Shown: positions 29,258 to 37,606, numbered from the stretch's first letter. The stretch: 40,770 nt of DNA from Pseudomonadota bacterium (GCA_029781795.1 JAKOWB010000213.1:1-40770); one strand, 5' to 3'. A program made the numbers and translations. The notes: generated by a model not told the origin, from the letters alone.

Positions 29258-29611
29258 TTAAGTCCCTTCCGGCGCCGCCGGGTCGTTCAGCACCGTCACC
29301 TCGACCTCCAGCGCCAGGATGAGGAAGGACCAGGCCTTGCCGTGGCTGTCGAGATTGAGGGAGGCATTGACCCCGCCCTCCAGCGCCTCGTGCATGACGA
29401 AGTTGAGGCCGTGCAGCCCCGGCAGCTCGTAGCGTTCGATGGCGCCGCGGAAGAGGTCCGGGTATTCCCGCTTCAGCCGCTCGGGCGTCAGGCTGGCCTT
29501 CACCTCCTCGTAGTGGCGCGGGTCGTAGACCCAGACGCCGACGTTGGAGGTATCGCCCTTGTCACCGGAGCGGGCGGAGGCGATGGCGCGCAAGGGGACG
29601 CGGTGCTTCAT
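29258..29611 (-). CDS. AtuA C-terminal-domain protein
   Basis: The 117-residue protein contains LRAIASARSGDKGDTSNVGVWVYDPRHYEEVKASL, matching the C-terminal domain of AtuA-type (DUF1446) proteins. AtuA is usually one chain of about 590 residues; here this part is a separate gene whose ATG overlaps the upstream stop as ATGA. The two pieces likely form one complex. AtuA is essential in acyclic terpene utilisation in Pseudomonas, but its biochemistry is not settled. The pairing is described further in the larger piece. Confidence 0.85.
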   Translation of the reverse strand: MKHRVPLRAIASARSGDKGDTSNVGVWVYDPRHYEEVKASLTPERLKREYPDLFRGAIERYELPGLHGLNFVMHEALEGGVNASLNLDSHGKAWSFLILALEVEVTVLNDPAAPEGT

Positions 29612-30948
29612 GCGCGGAACACCTCGATCTTCGGACGGATGGTGTCGCGGTCGAGGAACAGCGACTGCGTGGTGACCGAGGGCGTGATGTGCCCACGCAC
29701 GCCGCCGCCGCCCGCCGGCCCGCCCATGTAGAGGTTGTCGACCTCGGCCAGCAGCAACTCGGCCAGCGCGCGGTCGTGGGTGCGCAGCGCCGCGCGCAGG
29801 CGCACGTCCTGCGTCTCGGCCTGCTGGCGGCGGGCCGTGGCGTGCACCGCGTTGACGCCGATCAGGTCGATGCGCAGCGGTCCGGCATAGCCGCGCGCCC
29901 TGGTCATGCGCTGGCGCAGAATCTCGCCGGCCAGCTCGCCGCGCCCGACGGCGCCGGGGCCGGCATAGCTGATCTCGGCCTCGGCCAGCAGGCCGCCGTC
30001 GAAGCCGACCGTGACCTTGAGCTGCCGGGGCCGCTCGCGACCGCTGGCGCCGCTGACGGCGACACGGTCCGGCCCCTGCTGCGCCAGGCGCACGCCGGTG
30101 AAGTCGGCGCTGACGTCGGGTGTCAGGTAGCGGGCAGGGTCGTGCACCTCGTAGAGCAGCTGCTCCTTGACCACGTGCACGGTCACCATGCCGCCGGTGC
30201 CCGGCAACTTGGTGATGACGGCGCTGCCGTCGGCGGCGCACTCGGCCAGCGGAAAGCCGATGTTGGCGAGGTCCGGCACGGCCTTGTAGCCGGGGTCGGC
30301 ATAGGCGCCGCCGGTGACCTGGGTGGAGCATTCCATCAGGTGGCCGATCACCGTGCCGGCGCCGAGCTTCGCCCAGTCGTCCAGCGCCCAGCCGAAGCGC
30401 AGCGCCAGGGGCGAGAGGAAGAGCGCCGGGTCGGCCACCCGCCCGGCGATGGCAACTGTGGGCTCGTGCTGCAGGGCCTGCAGCATCACCTCGGCGCCCA
30501 GGTAGGCGTTGGCGCCGACCACCTTGAGGCCGGCCTCGCCGATGGTCTGGCCGAGCTCGGGCAGCAGCGTGTCCGGTGTCATCAGGGCGGTGACGTCGTC
30601 GCCCTCGATCGTGGCGATCACCGTGCCCTCCAGGCCGAGGCGCCGGGCCGCCGCGGCCGCCGCCCGTCCGGCCGCCGGCACGTTGGCGACGCCGCCATTG
30701 GTGACGATGCCGGTGCCCTGGCGCAGGCAGGCCGGCAGGGTCGCCTCCAGCCGGGCCTCCAGCATGGGGTTGTAGCCCCGGCTGGGATCCTTCATGCGCG
30801 CCAGGTGACCGTGCGCCAGCGTGCGCTCGGCCAGGCATTCGAAGATCAGGAAGTCGAGCGCGCCGCGCTCCGCCAGGTCGGCCGCCGGCTCCACCCGGTC
30901 GGCGGCATAGCCGGCGCCGGTGCCGAGGCGGATGGTCCTCCCGGCCAC
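29608..30948 (-). CDS. AtuA N-terminal-domain protein (DUF1446)
   Basis: The 446-residue protein has the DUF1446 start IRLGTGAGYAADRVEPAADLAERGALDFLIFECLAERTLAHGHL, followed by GTGIVTNGGVANVPAAGR and AIAGRVADPALFLSPLALRFGW. Members occur in catabolic clusters with carboxylases and acyl-CoA enzymes. The start is GTG at 30948, 4 nt after the stop of the lipid-A-type membrane gene, so it may be transcribed with the envelope genes upstream. That is an unusual neighbour for an AtuA. The stop overlaps the next start. Confidence 0.9.
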   Translation of the reverse strand: MAGRTIRLGTGAGYAADRVEPAADLAERGALDFLIFECLAERTLAHGHLARMKDPSRGYNPMLEARLEATLPACLRQGTGIVTNGGVANVPAAGRAAAAAARRLGLEGTVIATIEGDDVTALMTPDTLLPELGQTIGEAGLKVVGANAYLGAEVMLQALQHEPTVAIAGRVADPALFLSPLALRFGWALDDWAKLGAGTVIGHLMECSTQVTGGAYADPGYKAVPDLANIGFPLAECAADGSAVITKLPGTGGMVTVHVVKEQLLYEVHDPARYLTPDVSADFTGVRLAQQGPDRVAVSGASGRERPRQLKVTVGFDGGLLAEAEISYAGPGAVGRGELAGEILRQRMTRARGYAGPLRIDLIGVNAVHATARRQQAETQDVRLRAALRTHDRALAELLLAEVDNLYMGGPAGGGGVRGHITPSVTTQSLFLDRDTIRPKIEVFRA

Positions 30949-30952
30949 CGGA

Positions 30953-31249
30953 TCAGACCGTCCGAGGCGGCTCGGCCTGCCGCGCCGCCTGCCGGCCCTT
31001 CATGATGAAGTGCAGGTTGCGGACATAGATCAGCAGGCCGGCGGCCTGCCCGGCGATGAAGACCGGGTCCTCGCGGTGGATGGCATAGGCGAGCAGGGTC
31101 GCACCGCCGCCCAGCGAGAAGAGCCAGAAGGCGGTCGGCACGATGGAGCGCTTGGCGCGCTCGCTGACGATCCACTGGATCAGGAAACGGGCGGTGAAGA
31201 AGGCCTGCCCGCCGAAGCCGATGATGATCCAGAGCGTCGTGTCATCCAT
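30953..31249 (-). CDS. Lipid-A-disaccharide synthase N-terminal-domain-like small membrane protein
   Basis: The 98-residue protein has three hydrophobic segments and the LAB_N signature: IGFGGQAFFTARFLIQWIVSERAKRSIVPTAFWLFSLGGGATLLAYAIHREDPVFIAGQAAGLLIYVRNL. LAB_N proteins stand alone or at the N terminus of LpxB-type proteins, and some act with GT2/ArnT-like lipid modification systems. The glycosyltransferase stop is 5 nt upstream of its start, so the two are co-transcribed. Likely an inner-membrane accessory to lipid-linked sugar transfer. Start 31249 matches the family N terminus; a longer frame to 31348 overlaps the glycosyltransferase. Confidence 0.88.
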   Translation of the reverse strand: MDDTTLWIIIGFGGQAFFTARFLIQWIVSERAKRSIVPTAFWLFSLGGGATLLAYAIHREDPVFIAGQAAGLLIYVRNLHFIMKGRQAARQAEPPRTV

Positions 31250-31254
31250 GTCCG

Positions 31255-32010
31255 TCAGTCCTTGGCGGCCAGCGGCGTGACCGCGCCCGGCTGCCGCCGC
31301 CGGCGCAGCAGCCACCAGATCATCAGCAGGTCGCCGATGCCGACCCACAGGCGGTTCCAGAGGCCATACTTGGTAGTGCCCGCCGCGCGTGGCCGGTGGT
31401 TCACCTCGACCAGCAGCACACGCCGGCCCGTGCCCTTGACCAGGGCGGGCAGGAAGCGGTGCAGGCCGGCGAAGGCGGGCAGGGTGAGGAAGAGGTCGCG
31501 TGGGAAAAGCTTCAAGCCGCAGCCGGTGTCGCGCGTGTCGTCCTGCAGCAGGCTGCGCCGCACCTTGTTGGCGATGCGCGAGGAGAGGCGCTTGCTGAGA
31601 CTGTCGCGCCGCCTGGTGCGCTGGCCGGCGACCAGGCCGACCTCCTCGCGCCTGGGATCGTCGCGCCAGGCGGCATAGAGCTTCGGCAGGTCGCCGCCAT
31701 CGTTCTGCAGGTCGGCGTCCAGCGTAGCGACCAGGGGGGCGCGGGCGCCGCGCACGCCGGTCAGCACCGCGGCGCTCTGTCCGGCGCGGCGCTGGTGGCG
31801 GAGGGCCCGCAGCCGCGGCTCGCCGGCCATCAGCCGCCGCAATTCCTCGTCCGTGCCGTCATCGGACCCATCGTCGACGTAAAGAATCTCGAAAGCCACG
31901 ACGCCCTCCAGCGCCCGGCGGATCTCGTCGATCAGCGGCGCCAGGTTCTCGCGCTCGTTCATCGCCGGGACGACGACGCTGAGGGCGGGGGACGTGGACT
32001 CGAGGGACAT
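31255..32010 (-). CDS. GT2 glycosyltransferase, polyprenyl-phosphate sugar synthase-like
   Basis: The 251-residue protein begins LSVVVPAMNERENLAPLIDEI, the GT2 nucleotide-sugar site, and has ILYVDDGSDDGTDEEL and the metal motif LDADLQND. It resembles dolichyl/undecaprenyl-phosphate mannose or glucose synthases of the ArnC type. Only one possible membrane helix (GIGDLLMIWWLL) is seen near the C terminus, shorter than ArnC. It probably loads a sugar on a polyprenyl carrier for the ArnT-like transferase encoded divergently. The 132-bp intergenic region to that gene should hold the promoters for both. Confidence 0.9.
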   Translation of the reverse strand: MSLESTSPALSVVVPAMNERENLAPLIDEIRRALEGVVAFEILYVDDGSDDGTDEELRRLMAGEPRLRALRHQRRAGQSAAVLTGVRGARAPLVATLDADLQNDGGDLPKLYAAWRDDPRREEVGLVAGQRTRRRDSLSKRLSSRIANKVRRSLLQDDTRDTGCGLKLFPRDLFLTLPAFAGLHRFLPALVKGTGRRVLLVEVNHRPRAAGTTKYGLWNRLWVGIGDLLMIWWLLRRRRQPGAVTPLAAKD

Positions 32011-32142
32011 GGGGCCGGCTCGGGGTGCGAAAGGCGGCGCACCATAGCCCCGGCGGCCTGCGGGTCAAAGCGCGGCCGAAGGCCGCTGGCGCGAGCTTTT
32101 CGCAAGACTCCGCGCCGGGCTGGAATCTGCTATGAGGGACTC

Positions 32143-33831
32143 ATGGGGCCCACCGCCGTCGCCAGCCTGCCGGAGCACGCCGATCCCTGGCTGGCGCGCC
32201 TGTTGCGCTGGCCGGCCGGGCTGCTGCTGGCCGTCGTGCTGCTGGTCGCCGTGGTGCCAGGCATGCTGGCGGTGCCGCCGCTCGACCGCGACGAAGCGCG
32301 CTTCGCCCAGGCCAGCAAGCAGATGCTGGAGAGCGGCGACTTCATCGGCATCTGGTTCCAGGACGAGCCGCGCAACAAGAAGCCGATCGCCGCCTATTGG
32401 ATGCAGGCCGCCTCGGTCTGGCTCTTCTCCTCGGCCGAGGCGAAGGAAATGTGGGCCTATCGCCTGCCGTCGCTGGCCGGCGCCTGGGCGGCCAGCCTGC
32501 TGGCCTTCGCCATCGGCTGCCGGATCTTCCGCCGCGACCTGGCGCTGCTCGGCAGCCTGCTGCTGGCGGGCTCGCTCGGCCTGCACATCGAGGCGCTGGA
32601 GGCCAAGACCGACGCGCTGCTGCTGGCGGCGGTCGTGGCGGCGCAGGGCGCGCTGGCGGCGGTCTGGCTGCGGCGGCGCGACGGCCGGCCGGCCGGGTGG
32701 CGCTGGCCCCTGCTGTTCTGGGCGGGCGAGGGCTTCGCCATCCTGATCAAGGGCCCCGTCGGGCCGATGGTGGCTTGCCTGACGATCCTTGGGCTCGGGC
32801 TGCTCGACCGCCGCTGGCGCTGGCTCGCCGCCTTGCGGCCGCTGGCCGGCGTGCCGCTGATGCTGCTGATCGTGTTGCCCTGGGTGCTGGCCGTGACGCT
32901 CGGCCGCAACAGCGACTTCCTGGCCGAGGCGGCACGGCACGACTTCCTCGCCAAGCTGGTGGGGAGTGAGGAATCGCACGGCATGCCGCCGGGCTTCTAT
33001 TTCCTCTCGCACCTGCTGTTCTTCTGGCCCGGCGCCCTCTTCACCATCCCGGCGGTGGCGGCCGCCTGGCGGATGCGCCGGCGCCTGCCGGGGCCGCTGC
33101 TCTACTGCCTGGCCTGGCTGCTGCCCTCCTGGCTGGCGCTGGAGGCGATCCCGACCAAGCTGCCGAACTATGTGCTGCCACTCTATCCGCCGCTCGCCTT
33201 CCTGGCCGCCTGGGCGGTGCTGGAGGGCGTGCCGGCGCTGACCGGGCGTTTCGCGCGCGGGCAGCTTTGGGTCTTCGTCGGCGGCGCGGTCATCATGGCC
33301 GCGGCTGGTCTCTACATCCCCTTCGCCCTGGGCATCGGCTTCGCCTGGGAGTCGGTGCCCGCCTCGCTGCTGACGCTGGTGGGGGTCGGCGGCGCGGCCT
33401 GGCTGGTCCGGCGCGGCCGGCGGGTGCAGGCCCTGCTTTACGGCGTCGTCGCCGGGGCGATCTGGCTCGGCTGGGGGCTGGGCGCCTTCTTCCCGGCGCT
33501 GACCCCGCTCTATTCCTCGCCGCGCATCGTCGCCGCCTGGCACCGGCTTGCCGGGCCGGAGGCGCCGCCGCTCGGCAGCTCCGGCTACCGCGAGCCCAGC
33601 CTGGTCTTCCTGGCAGGGACCGATACACGGCTGCTGCTGCCGGACGAACTGGCGGACTATCTTGCCACCACGCCGCGTGCACTGGTGCTGGTCACCAACC
33701 GGACGGAGCCGGATTTCCTCGCTGCCGCGGCGGCCCGCGGCATCACGCCCAAGGCGCTGGAAAGCCTGACCGGGTTGAACTACTCCGTAGGCTGGCGCCT
33801 GACCTTCACCTTCTACGGACTGGAACCCTGA
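32143..33831 (+). CDS. ArnT-like/PMT-family lipid-linked glycosyltransferase
   Basis: The 562-residue protein has many membrane helices and the conserved first-loop signature AVPPLDRDEARFAQASKQMLESGDF, whose acidic pair DE is the catalytic site of GT39/GT83 transferases, followed by FQDEPRNKKPIAAYW. This family moves a sugar from a polyprenyl phosphate to lipid A or to protein at the periplasmic face. No lipid-A-specific evidence is seen beyond the neighbours (GT2, LAB_N, PAP2). The C-terminal soluble domain begins near residue 470 (SSPRIVAAWHRLAGP). The next gene begins 5 nt after its stop codon. Confidence 0.9.
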   Translation: MGPTAVASLPEHADPWLARLLRWPAGLLLAVVLLVAVVPGMLAVPPLDRDEARFAQASKQMLESGDFIGIWFQDEPRNKKPIAAYWMQAASVWLFSSAEAKEMWAYRLPSLAGAWAASLLAFAIGCRIFRRDLALLGSLLLAGSLGLHIEALEAKTDALLLAAVVAAQGALAAVWLRRRDGRPAGWRWPLLFWAGEGFAILIKGPVGPMVACLTILGLGLLDRRWRWLAALRPLAGVPLMLLIVLPWVLAVTLGRNSDFLAEAARHDFLAKLVGSEESHGMPPGFYFLSHLLFFWPGALFTIPAVAAAWRMRRRLPGPLLYCLAWLLPSWLALEAIPTKLPNYVLPLYPPLAFLAAWAVLEGVPALTGRFARGQLWVFVGGAVIMAAAGLYIPFALGIGFAWESVPASLLTLVGVGGAAWLVRRGRRVQALLYGVVAGAIWLGWGLGAFFPALTPLYSSPRIVAAWHRLAGPEAPPLGSSGYREPSLVFLAGTDTRLLLPDELADYLATTPRALVLVTNRTEPDFLAAAAARGITPKALESLTGLNYSVGWRLTFTFYGLEP

Positions 33832-33836
33832 TCGCC

Positions 33837-34598
33837 ATGCGGATACGCGCGCTCGACGGCTTCGACCGCTGGATGGCCGGCCATCCGCTGGCCTATGCCA
33901 GCCTGGTCATGGTCGCGGTCTGCGTCGTGCTGGTGCTCTTCGTCGACCTGCCGCTGGCAACGTGGCTGGGCAGTGGCGCCTGGAACCAGACCGACCGGGC
34001 CTTCAAGCTGATCGGCCAGATGGGCCGCGCCGAGGGCTGGGTCGCCGCCGCCGTGCTGGCCTACCTGGCGGCCACCTGGGCGCGCCGCCGCCACCCGAAG
34101 GGCCCACGGGCCGAGTGGTACCGCTGGCTGACGCGGCATCTGAACCTGCTGTTCGGCACGCTCATCGGCACCACGGCCATCATTCACCTGCTGAAGAACG
34201 GCGTCGCGCGCCTGCGCCCCGAGCTCTGGTACCGCCATCGCGAGTACGGCTTCGGCTGGCCTTTCGACGAGGGCTTCCCGGCCGACTCGTTTCCCTCGGG
34301 CCATACGCAGACCGCCTTCGCGGTGGCCGCGGTGGTGGCGCTGATGGCGCCGCGCTGGCGCGCCCCGGCCTTCCTGCTGGCCGGCCTGGTCGCGCTGTCG
34401 CGGCTGGTGAATGGCGCGCACTACCTGTCGGACACGGTGGCCGGCGCCTTTATCGCCATTGCCGTGTGCCACGCGCTGAAGCGCATCGTGCTGGACCCGG
34501 CGCGAAGCTGGCCCGGCGAAAGCGTGATCGACTGGGTGCTGGCCTTCCTGCGCCGCCGCCGTCAGGCGAAGGACTCGCCCGCCAGTACCCGGGCATAG
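33837..34598 (+). CDS. PAP2-family membrane phosphatase
   Basis: The 253-residue protein has the three PAP2 motifs in order: KNGVARLRP, PSGHT and SRLVNGAHYLSD, so the catalytic histidines are intact. Several hydrophobic helices place it in the inner membrane with a periplasmic active site. Such enzymes dephosphorylate undecaprenyl diphosphate or lipid A phosphates. Its position after the ArnT-like gene fits recycling of the polyprenyl carrier or removal of a lipid phosphate. Its last 37 bp overlap the 3' end of the convergent dehydratase gene. Confidence 0.92.
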   Translation: MRIRALDGFDRWMAGHPLAYASLVMVAVCVVLVLFVDLPLATWLGSGAWNQTDRAFKLIGQMGRAEGWVAAAVLAYLAATWARRRHPKGPRAEWYRWLTRHLNLLFGTLIGTTAIIHLLKNGVARLRPELWYRHREYGFGWPFDEGFPADSFPSGHTQTAFAVAAVVALMAPRWRAPAFLLAGLVALSRLVNGAHYLSDTVAGAFIAIAVCHALKRIVLDPARSWPGESVIDWVLAFLRRRRQAKDSPASTRA

Positions 34599-35524
34599 AG
34601 CGTCCGGTCGACGTTCCCGCCGCTCAGCATCAGGCCGATACGCTCGTCCGGCCGCCGCGGCTCCCTCAGCGCCGCCGCCAGGGTGGCGGCCGCCGAGCCC
34701 TCGGCGACATTGTGCGTGGCCGAGAAGAAGAGGCGCATGGCCTCCGCCACCTCGGCGTCGGTCACCGCGACGATGCGCGCCGCGTGCTTCCAGATCGCTT
34801 CCAGCGACTCGGCGTTGGGCGTGCTGCAGGCAAGCCCGTCCGCCAGCCTGGTCGAGACCGGCGAGACCGCGAGCTGCCCGCGCTCGAAGGAGATCTGATA
34901 GGCCAAGGCGTGTGCCGAGACCACGCCGACGATCTCGGTCCTGAGGCCCAGCGCCTCACGCGCGGCGATGGCGCCGTTGATGCCGCTGCCCAGGCCGATG
35001 GGCACGTAGAGCCGCGTAAGGTCGGGATGGGCGCTGAAGAGCTCGTATCCCGCCGTGGCGATGCCGCGCACCAGTTCGGCATGGTACGAGGGCATGGCAT
35101 AGAGTCCGCGCTCTCCGGCCAGGCGGCCGGAGAACTCCAGCGCCTCCTGGAAGTCCTGGCCGTGCTCGACCAGCTCGCCGCCGAGGGCGCGCATGGCGGC
35201 GTTCTTCTCTACCGAGTTGCCATGCGGCACGACGATGGTGGCCGTCAGGCCCGCCTGGCGCGCGGCGAAGGCGACCGACTGGCCGTGGTTGCCGCGTGTC
35301 GCGCAGATGACGCCGGTCACCTCCGGTCGCGTCCGTCGCAGCCAATCCATGAAGGTCAAGCCACCACGCAGCTTGAAGGCGCCGAGCGGCGTGTGGTTCT
35401 CGTGCTTCACCACCACCTCGCAGCCCAGGCGCTCGGCCAGCAGCGGCCAGCGATGCTGCGGGGTCGGGGGCAGGCTGCGGTGGACCAGGGTGGCCGCGGC
35501 CTGCAACGCGTCATGGGTGAACAT
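34562..35524 (-). CDS. Threonine/serine dehydratase-like PLP enzyme
   Basis: The 320-residue protein has the fold-type II PLP motifs: lysine K51 in TPLGAFKLRGG, substrate loop ATRGNHGQS and phosphate loop PIGLGSGINGA. The TPLGAFKLRGG variant, rather than TGSFKIRGA, suggests a subgroup close to hydroxyamino-acid dehydratases that includes EutB-like enzymes. There is no C-terminal ACT domain, so it is a catabolic rather than isoleucine-biosynthetic enzyme. It follows the S1P-lyase-like gene (52 bp) in what looks like one transcript and probably deaminates a hydroxyamino acid released by that enzyme. Confidence 0.88.
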   Translation of the reverse strand: MFTHDALQAAATLVHRSLPPTPQHRWPLLAERLGCEVVVKHENHTPLGAFKLRGGLTFMDWLRRTRPEVTGVICATRGNHGQSVAFAARQAGLTATIVVPHGNSVEKNAAMRALGGELVEHGQDFQEALEFSGRLAGERGLYAMPSYHAELVRGIATAGYELFSAHPDLTRLYVPIGLGSGINGAIAAREALGLRTEIVGVVSAHALAYQISFERGQLAVSPVSTRLADGLACSTPNAESLEAIWKHAARIVAVTDAEVAEAMRLFFSATHNVAEGSAAATLAAALREPRRPDERIGLMLSGGNVDRTLYARVLAGESFA

Positions 35525-35576
35525 GGCTGCAGTCTAGCGGGCAGCCCAGCCGGCCACCAACCGCGCCTTTGTCCCG

Positions 35577-36833
35577 CTACATCGAATAGACCGACCTCTT
35601 GCCGCTGCCCTGGCGCCGGCCGGCCTTCAGGTCGTCGACGATACCAGCCAGCGCCGCGGCGAAGGGCTCTGCCATGCCGGCGTGGCCGACGTTTAGCATG
35701 AGCTGGATCGAGGGCGGCCGCTCCAGGCTGCCGATGTACCAGCCGTCCTTGGTCAGGTTCTCGGCCACCGCGAGACTGTCGACCCCCGGTACATGGAAGG
35801 CGAAGTGATAGCCCTGCGGCTGGCCCAGGATGCGCCCGCCGACGCCTTCGATCGCGAGCATGAAGTCGTCGCGGATTGCCAGGGTCTGGCCGACCCTTTC
35901 GACGAAGCCCTGATGGCCAAGATAGCGCATCACCGCCCAGGCCGAAGCCAGCGCGCCGCCCGAGCGGGTGCCGGCGACACCCGGCGTGCCATAGAGGCCG
36001 GCCGGCCAATTGGTGAAGACCGTGCGACCATGGTCGGCGTCGGCCTTGTCGCGCAGCATCAGGGCTGACACGCCCTTGGAGGCCCAGCCGAATTTGTGCA
36101 GGTCGACTGAGACCGACCGCACGCCGGGGAGGCGGAAGTCGAAGGCATCCGCCGGCCTGCCGGCCGCCGCGGCGAATGGCAGGATCATGCCGCCAAGACA
36201 AGCGTCGACGTGCAGCCAGATGTTCCGCTCTACCGCCAGGTCGGAGAGCGCCTGTAGAGGGTCCATCACCCCATAAGGATAGGGCGGGGCGGAGCCGACC
36301 AGCAGCACCGTATCCTCGTCGCAGGCGGATGTCATCCAGGCCACGTCGGCTACTAGTTCGTCCGCCGCCGGCGCACGGCGCACCTCCAGCTGCATGAGCG
36401 CCGCTGCCTTGTCGAGTGCGGGGTGTGCGCTCCACGGCAGGACGATGTTGAAGCGGCGATTGCCGCGGGCCGAGGCCTCGGCGCGGTGCGCCGGTATCCG
36501 CACCGCCAGCATCAGGCTCTCGGTGCCGCCGCTGGTCATCACTCCGCCCGCGGTGGCCGGGCCGTGGAACAGAGTCGCCAGGCTGGTGACGACCTCGTCC
36601 TCGATCTGCCCCAACGCCGGGAAGGAGGTGCGGCTGTAGAGCCAGTTCTCGCTGATGAAGAGGTTGAAGGCCTGCTGTGCGACCTGCAGCACATCGTCGC
36701 CGGCGAAGTAGGATGGCCGGAACATGCGCGGCCCGCGCCAGGGAATGTTTTGGCCCGACTGCTTGCGCTCGCTCAGCAGGGCCAGCACCTCGTCTTTGGG
36801 CCGGCCAGTGCCCAGCAATGCCCCATCCGCCAT
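35577..36833 (-). CDS. Sphingosine-1-phosphate lyase-like PLP-dependent decarboxylase/aldolase family
   Basis: The 418-residue protein has the group II decarboxylase layout: GGVMTSGGTESLMLAVR at about 96-112, IWLHVDACLGGMILPF at about 205-220 and the PLP lysine K247 in SVSVDLHKFGWASKG. The HVDACLGG and DLHKFGW versions are closest to sphingosine-1-phosphate lyases and related bacterial enzymes, which cleave an amino alcohol phosphate by retro-aldol reaction, and less like glutamate decarboxylases. Bacterial members have diverse or unknown substrates. It is paired with a dehydratase and a TRAP importer, so it may process an imported amino compound. ATG 36833 has GGGAGGG upstream. Confidence 0.9.
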   Translation of the reverse strand: MADGALLGTGRPKDEVLALLSERKQSGQNIPWRGPRMFRPSYFAGDDVLQVAQQAFNLFISENWLYSRTSFPALGQIEDEVVTSLATLFHGPATAGGVMTSGGTESLMLAVRIPAHRAEASARGNRRFNIVLPWSAHPALDKAAALMQLEVRRAPAADELVADVAWMTSACDEDTVLLVGSAPPYPYGVMDPLQALSDLAVERNIWLHVDACLGGMILPFAAAAGRPADAFDFRLPGVRSVSVDLHKFGWASKGVSALMLRDKADADHGRTVFTNWPAGLYGTPGVAGTRSGGALASAWAVMRYLGHQGFVERVGQTLAIRDDFMLAIEGVGGRILGQPQGYHFAFHVPGVDSLAVAENLTKDGWYIGSLERPPSIQLMLNVGHAGMAEPFAAALAGIVDDLKAGRRQGSGKRSVYSM

Positions 36834-36874
36834 GTCGCGATTCCCTCCCTAGTGGCGGTGAGAGGGTTGCTCTG

Positions 36875-36892
36875 TATTTTTGTCGATGTCAA
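36875..36892 (-). promoter_or_regulatory. AT-rich promoter/operator region before the S1P-lyase-like gene
   Basis: The 78 bp between the XRE regulator and the S1P-lyase-like gene contains an AT-rich stretch absent from neighbouring coding DNA. On the minus strand it has TTGACA (36892-36887) as a -35-like box. The half-site TATTTTTG (36875-36882, plus strand) resembles TATTTTCG at 37514-37521 in the regulator/TRAP intergenic region. A -10 box is not convincing. It suggests a separate promoter controlled by the same regulator. Confidence 0.4.
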
Positions 36893-36911
36893 ATATTTTA
36901 GTCGTCCAGCG

Positions 36912-37460
36912 TCAGAAGCCTGGCGGCGAGGCGACGAAGATGTACTCGCACTTGTCGTCGAAGATGTTGCGGAAGCGCTGCGTCTGGCCGCCCTTCGCGG
37001 TATAGCCGTCGCCGGTGGAGAGGATGCGCGTCTCGTTGCCGATCGTCGCCTCAATGCGGCCCGACAGGATGAAGCCGATTTCCTCCACCTCCGCGCGGTT
37101 CTGCGTCATGCCGGTGTCGGATCCGGGGTACGCGGTCGCGCGCATGAATTGGAGGTGCGACTGCTTCACCGAGCGGCCGAGCTGGCGGTAGTGAATCGGG
37201 CCCAGCGAAACGTCGACCATCTGCTCGGGCCCGAAGAAGGCGGTGCTGCTTTCGCCGCCCTCGAGCGAGAAGAAATCCGCCAGCGAGATGCCGAGGCAAT
37301 CGAGCAACCGCTTCAAGGTTTCGACCGACGGCGACACCTTTTCCAATTCGATGGCCGAGACCGCGCCCGGACTTTGTCCCGAGCGCCTGGCCAGCTCGCG
37401 CTGGGAGGCCCCGGCCTTTTCCCGCAGCTCGCGCAGGCGGCGGCCCACTCCAATCTCCAT
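36912..37460 (-). CDS. XRE-family regulator with C-terminal cupin domain
   Basis: The 182-residue protein has a helix-turn-helix at about 8-63 (LRELREKAGASQRELARRSGQSPGAVSAIELEKVSPSVETLKRLLDCLGI) and a cupin sensor domain at about 100-178 (EVEEIGFILSGRIEATIG, GDGYTAKGGQTQRFRN). This is the PuuR-like architecture, commonly regulating amine or amino-acid catabolism. It lies between the divergent TRAP operon and the S1P-lyase-like/dehydratase genes, so it is the natural regulator of the whole island. The inverted repeat at 37512-37539, 51 bp before its start, is the candidate binding site. Confidence 0.92.
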   Translation of the reverse strand: MEIGVGRRLRELREKAGASQRELARRSGQSPGAVSAIELEKVSPSVETLKRLLDCLGISLADFFSLEGGESSTAFFGPEQMVDVSLGPIHYRQLGRSVKQSHLQFMRATAYPGSDTGMTQNRAEVEEIGFILSGRIEATIGNETRILSTGDGYTAKGGQTQRFRNIFDDKCEYIFVASPPGF

Positions 37461-37511
37461 CAGCCCTGATCCCCCTCCGATTTCTTATGCAGCCTTCTCT
37501 TGCCAATGTCT

Positions 37512-37539
37512 ATTATTTTCGCCTGCTGATGAAAATAAT
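37512..37539. promoter_or_regulatory. Inverted repeat, candidate operator of the XRE-cupin regulator
   Basis: ATTATTTTC (37512-37520) and its exact reverse complement GAAAATAAT (37531-37539) are separated by 10 bp, giving a centre-to-centre spacing of about two helical turns. The element lies in the 146-bp divergent region between the regulator and the TRAP binding-protein gene, so it can control both. Similar half-sites occur before the S1P-lyase-like gene. Binding is inferred. Confidence 0.65.
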
Positions 37540-37606
37540 GGTCACTTCTCCACCGCGGGCGTGCATAGTCAGCGCGCACAATAACTGTCTTCGGGGAGGC
37601 GTTCAC

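Noticed and set aside
32072..32086. Hairpin GCGGCC-GAA-GGCCGC between the two divergent envelope genes
   Set aside because: Short GC-rich hairpins are frequent by chance at this composition; there is no T-run and the position at the 5' ends does not suit a terminator.
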